From positions 1 through 35,106 of IMG/VR virus record IMGVR_UViG_3300001533_000599: a stretch of DNA of 35,106 bases; one strand, given 5' to 3'. This DNA comes from a virus. How positions within the stretch are numbered: position 1 is the stretch's first letter; each line of letters begins with the position of its first letter. The notes under the pieces were generated by a model that was given only the letters and a program-made list of their open reading frames with translations, was not told where the DNA came from and ran no database searches. The position numbers and the translations under genes were made by a program. This document shows positions 1 through 6,531 of this stretch, one piece after another.

Positions 1-96
1 TGAACTAAAACCGGATAAAAGAGCAATTGCCGATGTTTTAAAATCCGGCGGTGCTATTTCAGGAGCTGAGCTTGAAGAGCGGCAAAACATGAGCGT
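1..96. repeat. Terminal direct repeat, left copy (circular overlap)
   Basis: Bases 1-96 are identical to 35011-35106. The same open frame (the Gp157-like gene) passes through both copies without interruption, so this is best read as the overlap of a circular or circularly permuted assembly rather than a biological terminal repeat. Confidence 0.9.
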
Positions 97-103
97 AGGA
101 TAA
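1..103 (+). CDS. 3' end of Gp157-like protein (continues from 34619)
   Basis: This is the last 33 codons and stop of the gene that starts at 34619. The reading frame enters at base 2 and ends with TAA at 101-103. Joined across the circle the gene is 164 residues long. The fragment corresponds to the C-terminal part of the siphovirus Gp157 family. No start codon belongs to this piece; it is split only because the circular sequence was opened here. Confidence 0.85.
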   Translation, partial: ELKPDKRAIADVLKSGGAISGAELEERQNMSVG

Positions 104-106
104 AAA

Positions 107-244
107 ATGCAAATTATAACACCGTATACGCCTTGTACTGATCCGGAGTATATAAGAAAAGACGTTGTTGAAATACAATCATTTTTAATTTTTCTGTGTT
201 GTGAAAAAAGCAATACAGAAAATCTTGACTTTGCAAGCCGTTAG
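107..244 (+). CDS. Small hypothetical protein, 45 aa
   Basis: An ATG four bases after the stop of the Gp157-like gene opens a 45-codon frame ending in TAG. A weak Shine-Dalgarno (AGGA at 96-99) lies about 7 bases upstream. The product has a hydrophobic centre (SFLIFLCC) and a CC pair, but no recognised family. Its position as the last frame of the early operon that starts at 30281 makes translation plausible. A promoter for the next operon overlaps its 3' end, which may be its only real role. Confidence 0.35.
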   Translation: MQIITPYTPCTDPEYIRKDVVEIQSFLIFLCCEKSNTENLDFASR

Positions 245-253
245 TATTAAGAT
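225..253 (+). promoter_or_regulatory. Sigma70-like promoter upstream of the ParB-methyltransferase gene
   Basis: TTGACT (225-230), a 17-base spacer and TAAGAT (248-253) match the sigma70 pattern with one mismatch in the -35 and two in the -10. The expected start, about 259-261, falls just before the first arm of the structured leader at 264, so the RNA would begin with that structure. Confidence 0.5.
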
Positions 254-263
254 TGGGATACCC

Positions 264-373
264 GTTCGCGCGGAAAAGGAAAATATAGCCCCAACCTGAA
301 GAGGGTTCTACTGAGTGCAAAACTCTCCTTTCCTCCCTGCGCGAACTTCAGGGCGGGGCTTTTTATATTCTAA
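264..373 (+). promoter_or_regulatory. Structured leader L1 with terminator-like hairpin and short leader frame
   Basis: Stem A pairs 264-273 with 337-346 (one G-U) and continues with 277-282 pairing 329-334. Stem B pairs 288-301 with 346-359 (12 of 14 pairs) and is followed by T360-T364, like an intrinsic terminator. A and B cross, so they form either a pseudoknot or alternatives. A short frame starts at CTG 311, preceded by an AGAGGG Shine-Dalgarno. It begins LSAK, carries RAG near its end and stops at TAA 371-373, which overlaps the AAGGAGG ribosome site of the gene at 388. This could be an attenuator or a small RNA plus terminator. The pairing is seen; the function is inferred. Confidence 0.5.
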
Positions 374-387
374 GGAGGCTGTACAAT

Positions 388-1794
388 ATGCAGTTAAAAA
401 AGTGGGAAATAACGGAAACGTGCGTACCTCCGTTAGCAAGCTATGAACGGGAAAGCCTAAAAAATAGCATCCAGGAACACGGGCAACAGATACCTATCAA
501 GGTGCTACCGGATGGGCGTATCATTGACGGTCATCACAGATACGCTATTTTAGGCGATACCGTAAAATATGAAGTTGTAGATATTGACGAGGCTACCGCT
601 ATAGTACTAGCGCAATCCCTCAACATGGATAGGCGGCAACTAAGCGGGGAGCAGATCCGCGAAATAAGGGAACGGCAGAAATCGCAAGCAATTAAGCTAA
701 GAGGGCAAGGGAAAACGCAGGCAGAAGCGGCGAAGGCTGTAGGCGTTGCGCAGAACACGCTTAGCGGATGGGAAAAAGAACAACAGGGAAATATCACTAA
801 TGCAACAGGTTGCAATACTGATAATAATACCACAGAAGAAACGGATACAACTAATATCGCAGATGATAATAGTTGTATAGATAAAAAACTATCTAGTAAC
901 GATTGCAGGGTTAAAATATCCAAAAGCGAATACCCTAAAATATATGCTATGTACAAGGGTGGTATGACTCAGCAACAGATAGCAGACGAAGTAAAAGCAA
1001 CTCAGCAAGCTATCGCTAAAATAATATGTATCGAAAAGAATCGGGAGGAAAAAGAAGAATCTAAAAAAAAGGCTAAGCAAGCCGAAGAATCTAAAATTAA
1101 AGATCAGGAAATTATTGTTAAGCCTGGCCAAGTATGGAAGTTAGGAAAGCACTTTTTATACTGCGCGGATATAGACAGTATTGATATTAGCACGCTTGGA
1201 GTAACCGCAGTTATTACAGACCCGCCTTATGGCATACAGTATAAACCAGACTGGAAAAAGTGGGACGGTAGCGAATCGGATTTTAAAGAAATAAAAAATG
1301 ATGATAAAATTATTGATTGCTCTAGGTATTTAGAATATGAAACGGTGTTGCTTTTCGGTGCTGAAAATTATTTACCTAATATCTCCGGGGGGTGGTTAGT
1401 ATGGGATAAAAGGCTTGACGAAAAAAAAGATAATATGATCGGATCGCCTTTTGAAATGGCGTGGTATAAAAGCCGGTCAACAGATAGAAAAAAAATAATG
1501 ATTAGAGTACTGCATGGCGGCGTTATTAATGATGATTCTAAAAACGGCAATAATGAAAAGAGAATACATACAACTCAAAAGCCTGTTAGACTTTTTACGG
1601 AAATACTAGAGCGCATCACTGAAAAGAACGATGTTATTCTCGACCCTTTTTCAGGCGGTGGTACTACTCTAATAGCCGCAGAGATAACCGGAAGGAAATG
1701 TATTGCAGTAGAGATAGAGCCGGAATACTGTAAGTTTATAATAGACCGCTATGTTTCAACATATAAAACGGAGGCTATTTTATGGCAGGAATAG
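388..1794 (+). CDS. ParB-like domain fused to DNA methyltransferase
   Basis: The 468-residue protein joins a ParB/Srx-type N-terminal domain to an amino-methyltransferase. The ParB signature IIDGHHRY is at residues 45-52. A helix-turn-helix-like segment lies near 108-130 and another near 190-212, followed by a charged linker. The catalytic part begins near residue 245. DPPY, the N4-cytosine/N6-adenine methylase motif, is at 278-281 and the SAM-binding motif DPFSGGGTT at 419-427. Motif IV precedes motif I, the beta-class order. HTTQKP at 394-399 is typical of these enzymes. The start is set by AAGGAGG 9 bases upstream. The gene overlaps the next by 13 bases. It probably methylates phage or host DNA at a site chosen by the HTH parts; the target base is unknown. 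Confidence 0.88.
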   Translation: MQLKKWEITETCVPPLASYERESLKNSIQEHGQQIPIKVLPDGRIIDGHHRYAILGDTVKYEVVDIDEATAIVLAQSLNMDRRQLSGEQIREIRERQKSQAIKLRGQGKTQAEAAKAVGVAQNTLSGWEKEQQGNITNATGCNTDNNTTEETDTTNIADDNSCIDKKLSSNDCRVKISKSEYPKIYAMYKGGMTQQQIADEVKATQQAIAKIICIEKNREEKEESKKKAKQAEESKIKDQEIIVKPGQVWKLGKHFLYCADIDSIDISTLGVTAVITDPPYGIQYKPDWKKWDGSESDFKEIKNDDKIIDCSRYLEYETVLLFGAENYLPNISGGWLVWDKRLDEKKDNMIGSPFEMAWYKSRSTDRKKIMIRVLHGGVINDDSKNGNNEKRIHTTQKPVRLFTEILERITEKNDVILDPFSGGGTTLIAAEITGRKCIAVEIEPEYCKFIIDRYVSTYKTEAILWQE

Positions 1795-2327
1795 AGCGGA
1801 TAAAAATTATATCCGGATGGAATGACAGCAATATAAAAAAGAGCATGGCGGGTGAACCATTTACAAATTCTGTATATTTTACTGAATTTGAAAGGGTTGG
1901 AATGCCGCTTTTAAATAATGAAGTTGTAAACACGGAAGTAAGCAAGGATGGTCTAAAGGCGCGGTATGACTTTCAAGAGGGTATAGATATAATACTCACA
2001 TTTAAGGATCATACTAGAGCTACGCTTCAAGAAAAAATATTGGATACTAAGTATGATACGGCAACATTTGAGGAATATAAAAAAAATGGTGAGCTTGGTG
2101 ATTGGTATAGATGCACAGCTCAATTATATTTTGTTGGGTATCTCTCAGAAAATTGGCAAAGCTTAAGATGCGGTATGATGTTCAACCTTGCCGAAGTGCG
2201 GCGGCTTAGTATGAACAATAAAATAAAGTGGACCATCAGAGATACTAAGTATCTAAACAGAAATACTGGCTTTAGATTTTTTTATTTTAATGATATACCA
2301 GAGAGTGCGGTAATTTTTAGATTTTAA
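1782..2327 (+). CDS. Hypothetical protein, possible PD-(D/E)xK-like nuclease
   Basis: The 181-residue product is not matched to a family with certainty. It overlaps the methyltransferase gene by 13 bases and has its own site (ACGGAGG), so the two are made together. D69 in EGIDI, followed about 14 residues later by LQEK (83-85 Q-E-K), resembles the D...(D/E/Q)xK core of PD-(D/E)xK nucleases. The run AQLYFVGY at 113-120 resembles a later strand-helix in such folds. No signal peptide or membrane segment is visible. If it is a nuclease, pairing with a methyltransferase would suggest a phage-borne restriction-modification-like unit. That role is inference from three residues and context. Confidence 0.6.
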   Translation: MAGIERIKIISGWNDSNIKKSMAGEPFTNSVYFTEFERVGMPLLNNEVVNTEVSKDGLKARYDFQEGIDIILTFKDHTRATLQEKILDTKYDTATFEEYKKNGELGDWYRCTAQLYFVGYLSENWQSLRCGMMFNLAEVRRLSMNNKIKWTIRDTKYLNRNTGFRFFYFNDIPESAVIFRF

Positions 2328-2349
2328 ATTTTGACGAGGAGTAATCAAT

Positions 2350-2466
2350 ATGTGTATATTTTCAAAGTATCTAAAACCTCTTGATACTCAAAGGGTAAAC
2401 GAGCGGGGAGTTATGACCTTGGCGCGTTTACTTTTTACCCCACCTAATCGCGGACAATTATCTTGA
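2350..2466 (+). CDS. Small hypothetical protein, 38 aa
   Basis: An ATG preceded by GAGGAG opens 38 codons ending in TGA. The product is basic and not recognised. A hairpin followed by five T residues lies inside the frame (2395-2436), so this could be a translated leader or a fortuitous frame in a terminator region. The good ribosome site is the main support. Confidence 0.4.
   Translation: MCIFSKYLKPLDTQRVNERGVMTLARLLFTPPNRGQLS
2395..2436 (+). terminator. Possible intrinsic terminator
   Basis: GTAAACG (2395-2401) pairs with CGTTTAC (2425-2431) and is followed by TTTTT. The loop is long (23 bases) and the stem AT-rich, so strength is doubtful. An alternative pairing of GGGTAAA with TTTACCC (2434-2440) exists. 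It sits between the methyltransferase pair and the next promoter, a sensible place to stop. Confidence 0.4.
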
Positions 2467-2490
2467 CTTATCGGAGCAATGATGTATATT
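2463..2490 (+). promoter_or_regulatory. Promoter with palindrome over the -10
   Basis: TTGACT (2463-2468), a 16-base spacer and TATATT (2485-2490) form a plausible sigma70 promoter for the genes from 2624. An inverted repeat at 2479-2498, ATGATG then CATCAT with 8 bases between, covers the -10. This is where a repressor dimer could bind. Confidence 0.5.
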
Positions 2491-2498
2491 TGCATCAT
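2479..2498. promoter_or_regulatory. Candidate operator palindrome
   Basis: The 20-base sequence has perfect 6-base outer arms (ATGATG/CATCAT) and near-symmetry inside. It lies across the -10 element and likely transcription start of the 2463 promoter. No repressor gene was recognised in the genome; the binding protein could come from the host or be one of the ParB/HTH proteins. Confidence 0.35.
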
Positions 2499-2631
2499 GG
2501 ACAAACGGCAAAACCATAAAATGAACTTTACCCGCTATCCCGATGTCATAGGCTTGCCGGCCTGTCCAGCATCCTTGCCGGCCTGTCCAGCATCGGGGGC
2601 GGGGTTTTATTTGGAGGCAGGGAATGGTTGA
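2497..2631 (+). promoter_or_regulatory. Structured leader L2 with short leader frame
   Basis: Stem pairs 2531-2535 with 2599-2603 and 2539-2545 with 2591-2597, then TTTT at 2605-2608, just before the GGAGG of the gene at 2624. A 44-codon frame starts at ATG 2497, runs through the hairpin and ribosome site, and ends at TGA 2629-2631 inside the next gene. Near its end it reads GAGF, like the short frame at 2851 (RAGF). The end of this leader and that of L4 (2851-2894) align almost base for base. Candidate attenuator or small RNA; function inferred. Confidence 0.45.
2553..2594 (+). repeat. Perfect 21-bp tandem duplication
   Basis: Two adjacent identical 21-base copies (2553-2573 and 2574-2594) each contain the palindrome GCCGGC. 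In the leader frame each encodes LPACPAS. They lie in the loop of the L2 hairpin and the second copy supplies part of its 3' arm (CATC), so copy number would alter the structure without breaking the frame. Confidence 0.9.
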
Positions 2632-2854
2632 TTTAGAAAAATTAGAAGAAATTTTACAATCATACGCTGATACATCAGAATATTTTAATATTTTATTGTA
2701 TCATTTAAAAGAGTATGAAAAATTGAAACAGCATTTAGAAGATAATACACTATGTGAAAGTTGTATATATAAAAATAGATGTATTCCGCAGTATAGATAC
2801 GGAGTAGCTGCATTAACATGTAATCAGTATAAAAAAAGGAAAGATAAAAAATGA
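2624..2854 (+). CDS. Small Cys-containing hypothetical protein, 76 aa
   Basis: The start follows GGAGG by 8 bases. The N-terminal half is acidic and helical. The C-terminal half carries the pattern CESCIYKNRCIP and a later C in LTCNQY, a four-cysteine arrangement that could bind zinc, as in small phage zinc-finger proteins. The tail is strongly basic (KKRKDKK). It is the first gene after the 2463 promoter and lies directly upstream of the replication initiator-like gene. No specific family is recognised. Confidence 0.75.
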   Translation: MVDLEKLEEILQSYADTSEYFNILLYHLKEYEKLKQHLEDNTLCESCIYKNRCIPQYRYGVAALTCNQYKKRKDKK

Positions 2855-2901
2855 GTACAAAATCGAGGGCGGGTTTTTTATTGGAGGCACGGAATGAGTA
2901 A
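2851..2901 (+). promoter_or_regulatory. Leader L4: mini-ORF MSTKSRAGFLLEARNE and shared G/T motif
   Basis: A 16-codon frame starts at ATG 2851, overlapping the stop of the preceding gene (ATGA), and ends 8 bases inside the gene at 2894. It contains GGGCGGG followed by six T and the ribosome site TTGGAGG, closely matching the end of L2. There is no pairing arm upstream, so it is a hairpin-less version. It may couple translation between the two genes. Confidence 0.4.
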
Positions 2902-3676
2902 TGCAAAAAAATACTACTGGCTGAAATTGAAAAATGATTTTTTCATGTCCAGAGAAATAAAGAAATTGCGCTCTGTAGCAGGGGGCGATACGTTTACAAT
3001 TATTTATCTGAAAATGCAATTATTAAGTCTGAAAGATTCTGGAGCTATACATTATGAGGGTACTGAAGACAGTATAGCAGAGCAGCTTGCTATTGAGTTG
3101 GATGAGGAACAAGCAAACGTTTCACTAACATTGTCTTTTTTGCAAAAAAACAAACTGCTGGAAATAATTTCAGAAACTGAATATCTGTTAAACAGAGTAC
3201 CTGAAAGTATCGGCAAAGAGACAGCAGCTGCGGAGCGAATGAGAAAGAAGCGTTTGCGTAACAATGTTACACAGCAGTTACCGCATGTTACAAATAGTTA
3301 CACAGAGATAGAGATAGAGATAGAGAAAGAGAAAGAGATAGAGAAAGAGAAAGAGAAAAAAAAGAATATGCCTGCCGGCACCCCAACAAAACAAATAGAA
3401 TCATTATGGCAGCAACAATACAAGCATCATACCGGCATACCGTATCACGATACCGGAGCTGACAGGGCAATGGCGAAAAAACTCGGTATTTGGGAGCGAT
3501 ACACTTTTGAGCAGCTGGAGTCATTAGTACTGTTATATTGGCTTGCACGGAAAAATCTTGATGGCACGGAGGAGCAGAAATATTACCCGCCTTTATTGCG
3601 CAGCTTTTACAAGGCGATACCCAGATTGGCACAGCATGAAAAAAAATCTAATAAGGAAATATTGGAGTCTTTATAA
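2894..3676 (+). CDS. Phage replisome organizer-like protein
   Basis: The 260-residue product opens with YYWLKLKNDFFMSREIKKLR and continues GGDTFTIIYLKMQLLSL, the pattern of the phage replisome organizer N-terminal domain, a winged helix that binds the origin. After about residue 135 a low-complexity E/I/K linker, encoded by a 6-base repeat, leads to a C-terminal domain (about 157-260) that would recruit helicase or loader. The DnaC-like loader at 5893 is the likely partner. GGAGG precedes the start by 8 bases. The gene ends with TAATG, sharing a base with the next gene. Its own coding sequence may contain the origin, as in many phages; no clear iterons were seen. Confidence 0.8.
   Translation: MSNAKKYYWLKLKNDFFMSREIKKLRSVAGGDTFTIIYLKMQLLSLKDSGAIHYEGTEDSIAEQLAIELDEEQANVSLTLSFLQKNKLLEIISETEYLLNRVPESIGKETAAAERMRKKRLRNNVTQQLPHVTNSYTEIEIEIEKEKEIEKEKEKKKNMPAGTPTKQIESLWQQQYKHHTGIPYHDTGADRAMAKKLGIWERYTFEQLESLVLLYWLARKNLDGTEEQKYYPPLLRSFYKAIPRLAQHEKKSNKEILESL
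3305..3358 (+). repeat. In-frame 6-bp microsatellite (GAGATA/GAGAAA), 9 units
   Basis: Nine hexanucleotides, either GAGATA or GAGAAA, follow one another and encode alternating E-I and E-K dipeptides. Because the unit is two codons, gain or loss of copies changes linker length in the replisome organizer but keeps the frame. Confidence 0.95.
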
Positions 3677-4473
3677 TGTCGGATATAGCAAAGCGAAAAA
3701 CAATTGAAGAAATGTATGCAAAGAAAATCTGGATGTTGAATCAAATTGAAAAAATATATGATTTGCATAAAGAACTTGACCGCTGCTTTGAAGATTTTAA
3801 CGGGTATTCACCGGCGAGGATTGACTGGAAGTATGATAATTTCGAGAAAGACCGTGAGGAAAAATATATTGACCGTACAATGTGGTTTTACCTGGTCAAT
3901 TTATTTTCTCTTGAAAAATATATGCTCTGTACAGATTATGCAAAAATGCAGAAAGATGTTACTGATTTCAAAACTCCAAAGTTTACTATTGAAAATGCAA
4001 ATGGGTGGCTGGAAGGCTTAAAACAATTGATTTTTGAGAATGTGAAAACAATGGTGAAAGATGTTTATAAACGCATTACAAATGATGTATATTTTACCGG
4101 TTCAGGGTATGCAAACAAGAAAAAGAAAAAGCGCAACAATGCCGGGATTGATACGAATTTTATAATCACAACGTATGATTATTCCCGTGTTTTTTCGTAC
4201 TGGAATAACAATCCAACAATTACGGATGATCTTGAAAAGGTGTGCTATATTCTGGATGGAAAAACGTTGCCTGATACAACGATTATACAGGAAATGAAAC
4301 AAGAAGATTTATCAACACATAAGAATGATTATTTCACTGTAAAGTTATGCCAGAACGGGAACACTCACTATAAGCTGACAGATGAAACCAGAGACCGGCT
4401 TAATTTATGCGGGCCTGCCGGGGCAGTGATTGGTGAAAATATCAAGATAAAAGTTTTTGAAAGTTTACATTGA
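3676..4473 (+). CDS. DUF4942-like protein
   Basis: The 265-residue protein resembles the DUF4942 family, which occurs alone or fused to phage DNA methyltransferases. Characteristic stretches are WKYDNFEKDRE near residue 52 and MWFYLVNLFSLEKYM near 69. An N-terminal helical part is followed by an alpha/beta part with a basic KKKKKR stretch near 149. The family's role is unknown; its link to methylases suggests DNA modification or anti-restriction. Start and preceding stop overlap (TAATG). It is the last gene before the 4470 promoter. Confidence 0.65.
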   Translation: MSDIAKRKTIEEMYAKKIWMLNQIEKIYDLHKELDRCFEDFNGYSPARIDWKYDNFEKDREEKYIDRTMWFYLVNLFSLEKYMLCTDYAKMQKDVTDFKTPKFTIENANGWLEGLKQLIFENVKTMVKDVYKRITNDVYFTGSGYANKKKKKRNNAGIDTNFIITTYDYSRVFSYWNNNPTITDDLEKVCYILDGKTLPDTTIIQEMKQEDLSTHKNDYFTVKLCQNGNTHYKLTDETRDRLNLCGPAGAVIGENIKIKVFESLH

Positions 4474-4498
4474 AAAATCATTGAGGAAGGTGTATATT
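4470..4498 (+). promoter_or_regulatory. Sigma70-like promoter upstream of second ParB-like gene
   Basis: TTGAAA (4470-4475), a 17-base spacer and TATATT (4493-4498). The spacer end AAGGTG before TATA is shared with the promoter at 7796. The predicted start, about 4504-4506, coincides with the ATG of the leader frame at 4505, so that frame could be leaderless. Confidence 0.55.
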
Positions 4499-4504
4499 TT
4501 AAAC

Positions 4505-4606
4505 ATGAGTACAAAACGCAAAAAATCAAAACAGCATAGAACCCGCTTAAAGCGTACAAAGGTATTTGCGTGCCTGTACTCCGCTTTTTGCGGGTTTTAT
4601 ATTTAG
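4505..4606 (+). promoter_or_regulatory. Structured leader L3 with 33-codon leader frame
   Basis: Pairs: 4540-4546 with 4590-4596, then 4549-4554 with 4582-4587, with an inner hairpin within 4555-4579, followed by TTTTATATTT. This looks like a strong intrinsic terminator placed immediately before the AGGAGG of the gene at 4615. A frame starting MSTKRKKSKQHR at 4505 runs through it and stops at TAG 4604-4606, which overlaps the Shine-Dalgarno. Its start matches the MSTK of L4 and its end (CGFYI) recalls L2. Possible premature-termination control or small RNA of about 95 bases. Confidence 0.55.
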
Positions 4607-4614
4607 GAGGGATT

Positions 4615-5442
4615 ATGTACGAAAAGCATGAATTAAACACAGTACCAAAACTTTCCGAGCATGACTATAGTGCACTGAAAGACAGTATTAAGCGGCATGG
4701 GTATTTATCGGAGTTTGGAACAATTGTTTTGTACGAAGACAAAATACTTGACGGTTGGCATCGGTATAAAGTTTGCGAGGAACTCGGCATTGAGCCGGAA
4801 ATATCAGATTTTACAGGCGGCTATGAAGAGGCTATCTATTTTGTTATTGCAGCAATAAGCAGACGGCATTTACCGGACTTTGCAAAATACGAGGCGCTCT
4901 CAGGGTTGCGGGAAAAACTCAAAAAGCAAGGGAACGAGAAGCAAAAAGAAACGCTAGGCGGCTATAAACACAATGAGTCAGTTTTATCAAATACTGATAA
5001 AACTGATACTCATAATACACAAAAAAAACTATCCGAAGAACTTGGCTGGAGTACCGGAAAGACCGCACAGGCAGATTACATAGACAAACACGCCGATGAA
5101 AAAGCAAAGGAAAAGCTAAGGAGCGGTGAAAAATCAATAAACAAAGTATACGAAGAAATAAGGCATAGCAGCGCAACCGGCAAGCAGGTTAAAGAAAGAG
5201 TAAAAAACATAACAGCAGAAATTGAAGAAGAAATACGATTAAACAAGATAAAAAAACTTGAAGAACGCCCTGCATATATAAGGGCTGTTGATCTTGTTAG
5301 TGTATGCAGTGGGATAGAAGAAGCAATAGAACTTTGTCTTGAAGCTTTCCCGTTAGAAAATAGGTTATCTGATATAACAACTGCAATAAAATATTTGCGT
5401 ACATTAAGTGTAAAAATTCAAAGGAGAAACTCTAATGGATGA
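4615..5442 (+). CDS. ParB-like N-terminal domain protein
   Basis: The 275-residue protein has the ParB/Srx signature ILDGWHRY at residues 44-51. An HTH-like segment at about 138-165 (LSEELGWSTGKTAQ) and a charged helical C-terminal region follow. It lacks the methyltransferase half found in the gene at 388, so it is a DNA-binding relative of that protein's first half. No ParA is present, so plasmid partition is not supported; a role in transcription or replication control is more likely. The start is chosen at AGGAGG plus 6 bases; an in-frame upstream ATG at 4570 lies inside the leader hairpin and is rejected. Confidence 0.75.
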   Translation: MYEKHELNTVPKLSEHDYSALKDSIKRHGYLSEFGTIVLYEDKILDGWHRYKVCEELGIEPEISDFTGGYEEAIYFVIAAISRRHLPDFAKYEALSGLREKLKKQGNEKQKETLGGYKHNESVLSNTDKTDTHNTQKKLSEELGWSTGKTAQADYIDKHADEKAKEKLRSGEKSINKVYEEIRHSSATGKQVKERVKNITAEIEEEIRLNKIKKLEERPAYIRAVDLVSVCSGIEEAIELCLEAFPLENRLSDITTAIKYLRTLSVKIQRRNSNG

Positions 5443-5878
5443 GAAATATTTACAGGCAATGAGTAATACTACTCAATTAATTGAAGCTAATTTATCGGTA
5501 ATAAAAGAACTCAAGGAACTTGTTTCTGAATATGCTGAAAAGGCAAAAGCCTATGATATGCTTGATGCAAAAGAGCAATGTTTAAGCATGAGCCAGGCTG
5601 GCAGTAAAATAAAAGAAGTGCTTGGTTTAAAGAAAATGAGTAGTCAGATGCTTATAAAACTTTTGTGTGATTGGGGCGATATGAGAAAAATACATAGTGG
5701 TTATCAAGCATACGAAAAAAATGTAGAGGCAGGGCATTATAAAAATGTTAGTAAATCTACAGATGCGGGATATATTGTACACGCTGTAAAGGTATCAGCT
5801 CCTAAAGGTTTATCTTATATTGTTAAAAAAATGCAAAAACAAAAAGAAAAACTTTCAGGATTGATTGAATATAAATAA
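5435..5878 (+). CDS. KilAC-domain (antirepressor C-terminal type) protein
   Basis: The 147-residue protein is mostly a KilAC/ANT domain. Residues 38-60 (KAYDMLDAKEQCLSMSQAG) and the later GHYKNV and PKGLSYIVKKM segments match the C-terminal domain of phage antirepressors. The usual N-terminal BRO or Rha DNA-binding domain is missing; a short coiled-coil-like N-terminus takes its place. AAAGGAG precedes the start and it overlaps the previous gene by 8 bases. In temperate phages such proteins oppose a repressor; no repressor gene is seen here. Confidence 0.75.
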   Translation: MDEKYLQAMSNTTQLIEANLSVIKELKELVSEYAEKAKAYDMLDAKEQCLSMSQAGSKIKEVLGLKKMSSQMLIKLLCDWGDMRKIHSGYQAYEKNVEAGHYKNVSKSTDAGYIVHAVKVSAPKGLSYIVKKMQKQKEKLSGLIEYK

Positions 5879-5892
5879 TAATTGGAGGCATT

Positions 5893-6531
5893 ATGCAAGT
5901 GATTGAAGAAGGTTTTCCGATTGAGATTGATGTAAAGGATTTTTATTTTGAAACAAGCGACGAGGAAACCATTTCAGAATATGACAGGGAACTGGAAAGG
6001 CGCATGTTGCAAAGGGAAATTGAATTGACAGAGTATGGGCTTAATTGTCCGGAATGGTTTAAGCTGGAAACGTTTAAGCCCGCCGAAAAAATTCCTGAAA
6101 TAATACCTGAAAAAAACTATCTAATAACCGGACAACCAAATGAAGGGAAAACACACTTGGCTTGTGGGATAGCAAGAAAATTGACAGCAGATGGACACGG
6201 TGTTGCAGAAAGGATATTTGAACCAGAGTTTGCAGAGTTCTACAAAATGCACATAGGCCGATATACAAATGACCTCAAAAATTACATTCAGAAAATAACA
6301 AGAGCCGATATTTTGCTGTGGGATGACATGTGCAGGACATTTTCGATGTATCCCGATGTAAAAAACAGCCTGCTAAACATCTTCAATAAGCGGGCTGAAA
6401 AACGGTTGCAAACAATAGTTACGTGCCAGTTTGGATATGATGAGATAGTTAGACAGTTTGGACAGGATTTTCTGCGGCGGGTTATACGCAAAGAAGGCAA
6501 AAAAGAAAATCATATTGAAGTATGCCTGTAA
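5893..6531 (+). CDS. DnaC-like helicase loader ATPase
   Basis: The 212-residue AAA+ protein has Walker A GQPNEGKT at 80-87, Walker B ILLWDD at 140-145, a sensor-like TIVTCQF at 174-180 and an arginine pair near 195. It lacks a zinc-binding N-terminus but has an acidic one. By family it loads the replicative helicase on phage origins. TTGGAGG precedes the start. No helicase gene was recognised, so it probably captures the host DnaB, with the replisome organizer at 2894 marking the origin. Confidence 0.85.
   Translation: MQVIEEGFPIEIDVKDFYFETSDEETISEYDRELERRMLQREIELTEYGLNCPEWFKLETFKPAEKIPEIIPEKNYLITGQPNEGKTHLACGIARKLTADGHGVAERIFEPEFAEFYKMHIGRYTNDLKNYIQKITRADILLWDDMCRTFSMYPDVKNSLLNIFNKRAEKRLQTIVTCQFGYDEIVRQFGQDFLRRVIRKEGKKENHIEVCL

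Noticed and set aside
534-956. 140-codon open frame on the minus strand
   Set aside because: It lies antisense to the ParB-methyltransferase gene, has low-complexity Ser/Leu composition and no ribosome site. All convincing genes are on the plus strand.
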